NCBI RefSeq assembly: GCF_003265705.1
Contig: NW_020312788.1
Span: 2,300,405-2,364,404 of the forward strand
DNA length: 64,000 nt
DNA from: Callorhinus ursinus
Lineage: Eukaryota; Chordata; Mammalia; Carnivora; Otariidae
Reading direction: 5' to 3'
The stretch's first letter is position 1; every line of letters starts with the position of its first letter. This document shows positions 61,101 to 64,000 of the stretch, piece after piece. The notes under the pieces are model-generated. The model was not told where the DNA came from and did no database searches. It saw only the letters and a list, made by a program, of their open reading frames with translations. Made by a program: the position numbers and the translations under genes.

Positions 61101-63525
61101 AGTAAGATAAGAACTGGAAAGTACACATTGGCTTTAGCAAGAAGGATGATATGTTTTCAAAGCAAGAACACTCTTCGTAGAACGGTGGGGAAAGCTTGAT
61201 TGGTGTGGACCGAGGAGGGAACAGGAGGTGAGGGAATGGAGACAGAGCACAGACAACCCTTTCAATAAATCTTACTGTAAAAAAAGGAGAGATGATGAAA
61301 TCTGGAGAGGAACAGAAATAGGGCCATGGAGAGGTGTCTCCCTGACTCTTCCTACTCTCACAAGATGGGGTGGGGAGGGACATGTTGACTGAGGAGAAGC
61401 AACTATTAGAGAGGGGTATGTGCAAGATACAGGTGAAAGGGAAATAATCAAGAAAAGGATCTCTGAGAGGCAGGATGGGCTGGGACTCCAAGCACACAGT
61501 GAAGAATCAGCCTGTCCCATTCTTTGCACATACGACTTTGGGAGACAGGTGGCTGAGCCGACTTCTATTTACTGTGAGGAAGGAGGCAGGATAGTCAGTC
61601 TGCTGAGAGTGGGTGGTGAGGATGGAGGTGTGAGAAGAATGGAGATTAGATCAGCTTCTGCCGAGAACAAGGACAGCTGAGCGGGAAAACAGAACTGCTG
61701 AGCAGGCCAGAGCTTGCTCTGTTCAGGTTGGAGATGTTGGGCACTTCTGTGTGAGATGCAAAAAAGGAATGCTGCCTTAGGTGGTTAGCCTTAGGACTGA
61801 AAAAAAAAGAAGAAGAAGAAGAAGAAGAAGAAGAAAGCTACCAGGTAAAGCAATGAAGATTATAGGGATCTTGATATAATGACAGCCAATATTCTGTGGT
61901 TACAGAATCAGTCGGAGGAGGGCAGAAGAAGACCATGGGCTTCGACCTCGCAGGGAAGCTGCTAATGACGGAAGGAAGAGGAAATCCACCATTTAGGCGC
62001 CTGGTGCTTTTCTCTTTGTTATTGCTTGACATCAATAAAGAATAGCTTCTAATGAGGGCTCCCAAAGCCTGTGCCAGGCCCCAGTGCTCAGCATTGTAGC
62101 ACACTGTGGTTTTGCTGCTTCATCATTCAATACTTGTTATGATCATTTCAAACTGGGAAAATTGACAGGTGGAGAAATAAGAATGTTGTCAAATCTTGCT
62201 AACAATGAATTTAAGTTATTCAACTCATAGTTTCTTCAGATGAAATGACAGCTTTACTTGCAATGATGATTTTCTTTTTCTTTTAAGAATGTTTTGGGTT
62301 GTGGGGGTGTGGCCTGCATTTCCTTAGGGGGACTTCATCTTTCAGGGAAGATACTATTTCAGAGGTTTCCAATTTGGAGCACATACCACACGAGATGTGT
62401 GAGATAATCTATCATATCTCCAACATTATTTGTGTTCCTTTTTGCCTAGACACGGTTAGCAAGCTTACTCTTATTTAACAAATGAGTCGACACTGGTGCC
62501 CACCCATGGACAATTATGTGCCCTGGAGGGAGAGTGGGGATTTTAGAACCTAAGAAGCTGACATGAGCCCTCACAAATGTCTTCACTTTCAGTGTCCTGG
62601 GACATGTGGCCATTCGCATGTGTCTGGGACACGGGATTTACAGATATTTCTTCTAGCTCGAATTAGATTACACACACAAAATTAACAAATTTTGTTTGTC
62701 TCAAAAAGATTTCTGCTGAGATGTAGATTGACATTAGTACTGCCAATGTAAGCACAAGAAAGCCACAAGGAAATGTCAGAACTGATGCCTACTCCTGCTC
62801 CTGGTTATGAGGAAAAGGCAAAAACTGGGATGATCTGGTGAAATCTGAAAAGAAGTTAACCAGAAAGTTTAAAATTATCAAGAGGACTATTAGAAATATG
62901 AATTTACATTTACTACGATTAAGGCTGAACCTTGCTCAAGGGTAAATTTTGCCTGGAAATGTCACTCAGTGATCACATGAAGGCATCATGGTTAGCTAAT
63001 CATTTAAAATATTATTTCATCTCTATCTCATCCCTCAAACACTTTTTTATGTTTTATAATGTTCATAGCATATGAGTATAATATATAAAGTGCTACGTAT
63101 GGTATACAATATTGGTAAAGTACATGATATAATTCATTATATATGTACATATATTTTTTACTTACTTGTGCTGAGAGATATGTAATAGGGTCCCTATGGA
63201 AAAATTTGGACACCCTTGGTCTAATTTGTCATCTGTCAATAATACCTTTTAAAAATATATGTGGACCAGGAATGATTTAGAATCCCTCTCATGCTCTGCC
63301 ACATGACAGCTCTGCAGAGACCCCACACACAGCAGGGAGTCAGCCAGTTCTCTTGTGTTCATAGCTCAGAGTAGGAAATCCATCCTTCTCTAAGCCACAT
63401 GCATGTAGCCGGCCATGACAGGTTACCTTCTGCTTCTCCTTCTTAGTCACAGTTTGCCTGGAACTTCCTACAAGATGGGAAAGTGCCTCATGCTTCTTGG
63501 TACTAATCATTAATTTCTTCTTGGC
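39368..63525 (-). CDS. NOSTRIN: NOSTRIN, nitric oxide synthase trafficking adaptor (3' part, 10 exons; 5' part beyond the window)
   Basis: F-BAR/SH3 adaptor that binds eNOS, dynamin and N-WASP and promotes internalisation of eNOS from the plasma membrane. Exons in transcript order: 63427-63525, 58316-58441, 52054-52152, 51832-51957, 48035-48143, 47073-47161, 44128-44253, 43062-43176, 41875-41964, 39368-39504 (coding part). All have AG/GT borders, and the frame is continuous for 371 codons to TAA at 39368-39370. Matching remembered human NOSTRIN (506 aa), this covers about residue 137 to the end: the distal F-BAR helices, the middle coiled-coil/HR1 region, a proline/serine linker and a C-terminal SH3 with ALYSF, GWWFGS and FPAAYVE motifs. 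Exons for the first ~136 residues are expected to the right of 64,000. The gene converges on SPC25. Confidence 0.96.
41465..41695 (+). mobile_element. MIR SINE, nearly full length
   Basis: A well-preserved forward MIR: AGCATGACTCTGGGTTTCTGGGTTCAAAGCC, then TTTGCCTCAGTCTCTCAACAATAAAATGGG, then GCACTTAGTAAACACTGAATAAATG. In the NOSTRIN final intron but one. Confidence 0.9.
41875..41964 (-). CDS. NOSTRIN: NOSTRIN exon (about residues 433-463, start of SH3)
   Basis: A 90-bp exon with acceptor AAATTTCAG and donor AAAAAG|GTAAGA, phase 1 on both sides. It encodes a short linker and then LCKALYSFQARQDDELNLEK, the ALYxF motif and acidic RT loop of the SH3 domain, which binds proline-rich partners. 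Confidence 0.95.
42560..42595. repeat. (TG)n microsatellite with interruptions
   Basis: TGTGAATGTGTGTGTGTGAGTGTGTGTGTG in a NOSTRIN intron. Confidence 0.8.
43062..43176 (-). CDS. NOSTRIN: NOSTRIN exon (about residues 395-433), with tandem acceptor
   Basis: A 115-bp exon with donor CTACAG|GTAATC. Two in-frame acceptors lie 6 bases apart: TTTAAACAG (exon ends 43176, adding Gln-Gln) and CAACAG (exon ends 43170). The longer form aligns with human length. It encodes THSYVKISRPFLMKKLESVV and a Ser/Gly-rich linker. The polypyrimidine tract upstream is a T14/(TTC)7 microsatellite. Confidence 0.88.
43192..43226. repeat. A14(GAA)7 microsatellite at a NOSTRIN acceptor
   Basis: Fourteen A then seven GAA units on the + strand. 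Read on the NOSTRIN strand this is (TTC)7T14, beginning 15 bases upstream of the exon and so occupying the polypyrimidine tract. Confidence 0.9.
44128..44253 (-). CDS. NOSTRIN: NOSTRIN exon (about residues 353-394)
   Basis: A 126-bp exon with acceptor GGATACATCCACAG-type (TCCACAG) and donor GAAAAG|GTAAAA, phase 0 on both sides. It encodes TNLKLNLLQANSYKLSSVLA and then ELEQRPQPSHPCSNSIFKWK, the end of the coiled coil and a proline/serine linker. Confidence 0.94.
46157..46182. repeat. (TC)n microsatellite
   Basis: About 12 TC units in the NOSTRIN intron between 44254 and 47072. Confidence 0.85.
46625..46770 (-). mobile_element. MIR fragment
   Basis: Reverse divergent MIR (TTATCCTCACAAAAACCCTTTGAGGTAGG ... 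ATCCAAATTCAGGCC). Confidence 0.6.
47073..47161 (-). CDS. NOSTRIN: NOSTRIN exon (about residues 323-352)
   Basis: An 89-bp exon with acceptor TTGTCAG and donor GACGAG|GTAAAT. It enters in phase 1 and leaves in phase 0. It encodes LEHMLKSNSRDPAFSDAESQ and then KITAALMDE. The part after LEHMLK differs from remembered human sequence more than neighbouring exons do. Confidence 0.9.
48035..48143 (-). CDS. NOSTRIN: NOSTRIN exon (about residues 287-323)
   Basis: A 109-bp exon with acceptor CCCTAAAG and donor GGAAG|GTGTGT. It starts in phase 0 and ends in phase 1. It encodes EEDLNNAMNKERQESSLKSK and then LLRLQKDIEKASRDQE, the start of the central coiled-coil (HR1-like) region. Confidence 0.92.
48144..51831 (-). 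other. NOSTRIN intron of 3.7 kb: old repeats
   Basis: Contains a weak reverse MIR (about 49340-49460), a C-rich stretch near 49490-49550 and an LTR-like end at about 51350-51540. No exon seen. Confidence 0.5.
51350..51540 (+). mobile_element. LTR-like end (MaLR/MLT1 type)
   Basis: GAAACTGTGAGATAATAAATGCTTGTTTTAACC and TATGCAGCAATAGACAACCGATG resemble the 3' end of MLT1-type ancient LTRs. Its left limit is unclear and may reach 50900. Confidence 0.6.
51832..51957 (-). CDS. NOSTRIN: NOSTRIN exon (about residues 245-286)
   Basis: A 126-bp exon with acceptor GCATTGCAG and donor TTT|GTAAGT, phase 0 on both sides. It encodes CHTQIHCAISKIDVEKDTQA and on to ENKSEFLLTDYF, the end of the F-BAR region and a following acidic linker. 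It is separated from the preceding exon by an intron of only 96 bp, the shortest in the gene here. Confidence 0.94.
52054..52152 (-). CDS. NOSTRIN: NOSTRIN exon (about residues 212-244)
   Basis: A 99-bp exon with acceptor CCTTTTCAG and donor ACA|GTGAGT, phase 0 on both sides. It encodes SILELEKERIKLLYNNLNQY and then TQHISVFGQTLTT, the last long F-BAR helix. Confidence 0.94.
52486..52669 (-). mobile_element. SINEC in NOSTRIN intron
   Basis: Reverse SINE flanked by AGCATCTGTGAGTTCT (52470-52485) and AGCGTCTGTGAGTTCT (52670-52685), one mismatch. Confidence 0.94.
53345..53500 (+). mobile_element. MER5A-like element
   Basis: GAACTCTCAAATTTTAGCATGC, AGCAATCACCTAGATACC and GGTTCTGATTCATCCC fit a degenerate MER5A. 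Confidence 0.65.
53500..55060 (-). other. NOSTRIN intron stretch: nothing firmly recognised
   Basis: Old LINE-like AT-rich sequence at 53640-53900 and a GC-richer part at 54780-54960. No exon or RNA gene seen. Confidence 0.45.
55063..55249 (+). mobile_element. SINEC
   Basis: Forward SINE with a perfect 15-bp target-site duplication AAAACTTAGGGTTTT (55048-55062 and 55250-55264). Confidence 0.95.
55290..55510 (-). mobile_element. L1 3' end remnant
   Basis: Antisense L1-like phrases: AATTAACATACAGTGTTATACTAG, GAGTGTACAATATTATGAGTC and CCACCAGTTTGTTCTCTATAG. Confidence 0.6.
56375..56540 (+). mobile_element. MIR fragment
   Basis: Forward MIR: CTTGGGCAAGTACCCGCACG ... TATAAATTGGGAATAAAATGATGACC ... 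CAGCACCGTGCCTGTCCC. Confidence 0.7.
56636..56836 (+). mobile_element. SINEC
   Basis: Forward SINE with a perfect 16-bp target-site duplication AAACTTACAATGTGGG (56620-56635 and 56837-56852). Confidence 0.95.
57226..57382 (-). mobile_element. SINEC with internal deletion
   Basis: Reverse SINE with TAATTTGTGT on both sides (57216-57225, 57383-57392). About 65-70 bases of the usual body are missing between GCTGAGCAGA and GACTGAGCC near 57360. A (TG)n tract and a (GA)n tract (57267-57296) lie in it. Confidence 0.88.
57393..58200 (-). other. NOSTRIN intron: old LINE-like sequence
   Basis: 57400-57780 resembles degenerate antisense LINE (TTATAAACAATTCTGCAATAAACATTG). The rest is unassigned. Confidence 0.4.
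58316..58441 (-). CDS. NOSTRIN: NOSTRIN exon (about residues 170-211)
   Basis: A 126-bp exon with acceptor TTTCCTTTAG and donor CCAG|GTGAGT, phase 0 on both sides. It encodes LLSKLKKSTEKLAKEDENYY and on to TRLKWENTLENCYQ. It is the best-conserved F-BAR segment in the window. Confidence 0.95.
58640..58745 (-). mobile_element. MIR fragment
   Basis: Reverse MIR core CACATGAGGAAATTGAGGTCC, 200 bases upstream (in transcript order) of a NOSTRIN exon. Confidence 0.65.
59135..59310 (+). mobile_element. MER5A-like element
   Basis: TTGTTCTCAAACTTGG ... AGTAGTTCTATAATGGG ... GGTGATTCTGATGCAAATGGTCC fits degenerate MER5A. Confidence 0.65.
59935..61700 (+). mobile_element. Long ancient LINE (L2-type) copy
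   Basis: Starts with TTTATTCATCAAACATCTATTGAGTGCCACAG. It continues through GTCAGGGAGGGTCTTTAGGGCC, GGTGCTAGGAGGCAGTTC, TCCAAGAAGTTAAGTAAGATAAG and AAAGCTTGATTGGTGTGG, all in consensus order as I remember it for an old L2-like repeat. It is a ~1.7 kb diverged copy in a NOSTRIN intron. The family name is uncertain. Confidence 0.55.
61801..61836. repeat. A-run followed by (GAA)n
   Basis: AAAAAAAAAGAAGAAGAAG-type tract with about eight GAA units in a NOSTRIN intron. Confidence 0.9.
61840..63426 (-). other. NOSTRIN intron stretch: nothing recognised
   Basis: AT-rich intron DNA with no recognisable repeat or exon in my reading. Confidence 0.45.
63427..63525 (-). CDS. NOSTRIN: NOSTRIN exon, first in window (about residues 137-169)
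   Basis: A 99-bp exon with acceptor GACTCTAG and donor AAG|GTAACC, phase 0 on both sides. It encodes AKKKLMISTKKHEALSHLVG followed by SSRQTVTKKEKQK, a Lys-rich part of the F-BAR helical region. Confidence 0.92.
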
Positions 63526-63941
63526 CTAGAGTCAAAAACATACAAAAAAGCAAAAATGGATGAGAATCAGATATCAAGAGAAAAACTCTTCTGTTCTGGA
63601 ACAAGTTATGTTCATGTGCTAGCTTAAATGATTGTGCAATTTTCGTTCTTCATTTCTGCCCTCACCACAAAATCTGCCTGGAATATCACAGTGGCTAACA
63701 TTTTGCCCTGAAACCACTGTATGTTTTTCATTATATCGAGTACACTCAAGAGGGTTATACATTTTTCCGAATCACAAAGGCCCGCAAGCCTTCAAAACAT
63801 CATTCTGGCTAGCATCATGACGGGAATGGTTTTACCACAAAATCATCACAGCAGACATGGAAGACCACCTGCATCATTCTTTTAAATCAACCTGGGCCAC
63901 AACTGAGGTCATTTTAAGATGCTCTCTTAACACTTACAGCA

Positions 63942-64000
63942 GGGCGCCTGGGTGGCTCAGTTGGTTAAGTGACTGCCTTCGGCTCAGGTTATGATCCTGG
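63942..64000 (+). mobile_element. SINEC cut by the window edge
   Basis: Forward SINE head (GGGCGCCTGGGTGGCTCAG) followed by the normal body and running off the right end. Confidence 0.95.

Noticed and set aside
60862..61680. Several ORFs on both strands
   Set aside because: They fall in a long ancient L2-like repeat copy and show no conserved protein pattern.

Overview
The window is nuclear DNA from a carnivoran mammal, most likely an arctoid (bear, panda or seal lineage). About twenty complete or partial copies of the tRNA-Lys-derived carnivore SINE are present. Their bodies (head GCGCCTGGGTGGCTCAG, CT-rich centre, AAATAAATAAAATCTT tail) fit the arctoid form better than the dog or cat forms. 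The species call is an inference from remembered consensus sequences.

Two protein-coding genes are recognisable, and they converge tail to tail. SPC25, a kinetochore NDC80-complex subunit, is complete on the + strand. It has a CpG-rich cell-cycle promoter near 10.3-10.5 kb, a non-coding first exon, and six coding exons from 11,405 to 24,315 that join in frame into 226 codons, with a poly(A) signal at 24,506. The 3' part of NOSTRIN (F-BAR/SH3 endothelial trafficking adaptor) is on the - strand. Ten exons between 63,525 and 39,368 join in frame into 371 codons plus a stop, covering the end of the F-BAR region through the SH3 domain. The first ~136 codons lie beyond the right edge. This SPC25/NOSTRIN neighbourhood matches the order known in other mammals, where G6PC2 follows upstream of SPC25. 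No G6PC2 exon was found in the first 10 kb.

Layout: 1-10.2 kb is intergenic, with old LTR, MER5A and L1 remnants and one young 5'-truncated L1 at 3.6-4.7 kb. 10.3-24.5 kb is SPC25; its introns hold SINEs, old L1 pieces and an antisense processed pseudogene of NSA2 (19.85-20.9 kb). 24.5-39.3 kb is the intergenic space between the two gene ends and is almost all transposon debris: a rearranged L1 (25.9-28.8 kb), an L1 ORF2 remnant (32.6-34.0 kb), a Tigger-type DNA transposon (34.9-35.3 kb) and a dense SINE cluster with one SINE nested in another (31.2-32.2 kb). 39.3-64 kb is NOSTRIN, with long introns holding MIR, MER5A, L2-like and SINE copies.

I found no operon, CRISPR array, phage or other accessory system, and no evidence of a new multi-gene system. 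The most informative oddities are local: a microsatellite that forms the polypyrimidine tract of a NOSTRIN splice acceptor next to a tandem CAG acceptor, the all-phase-1 symmetric exon structure of SPC25, a probable 3' transduction on the L1, and a SINE whose 20-bp head is exactly duplicated.
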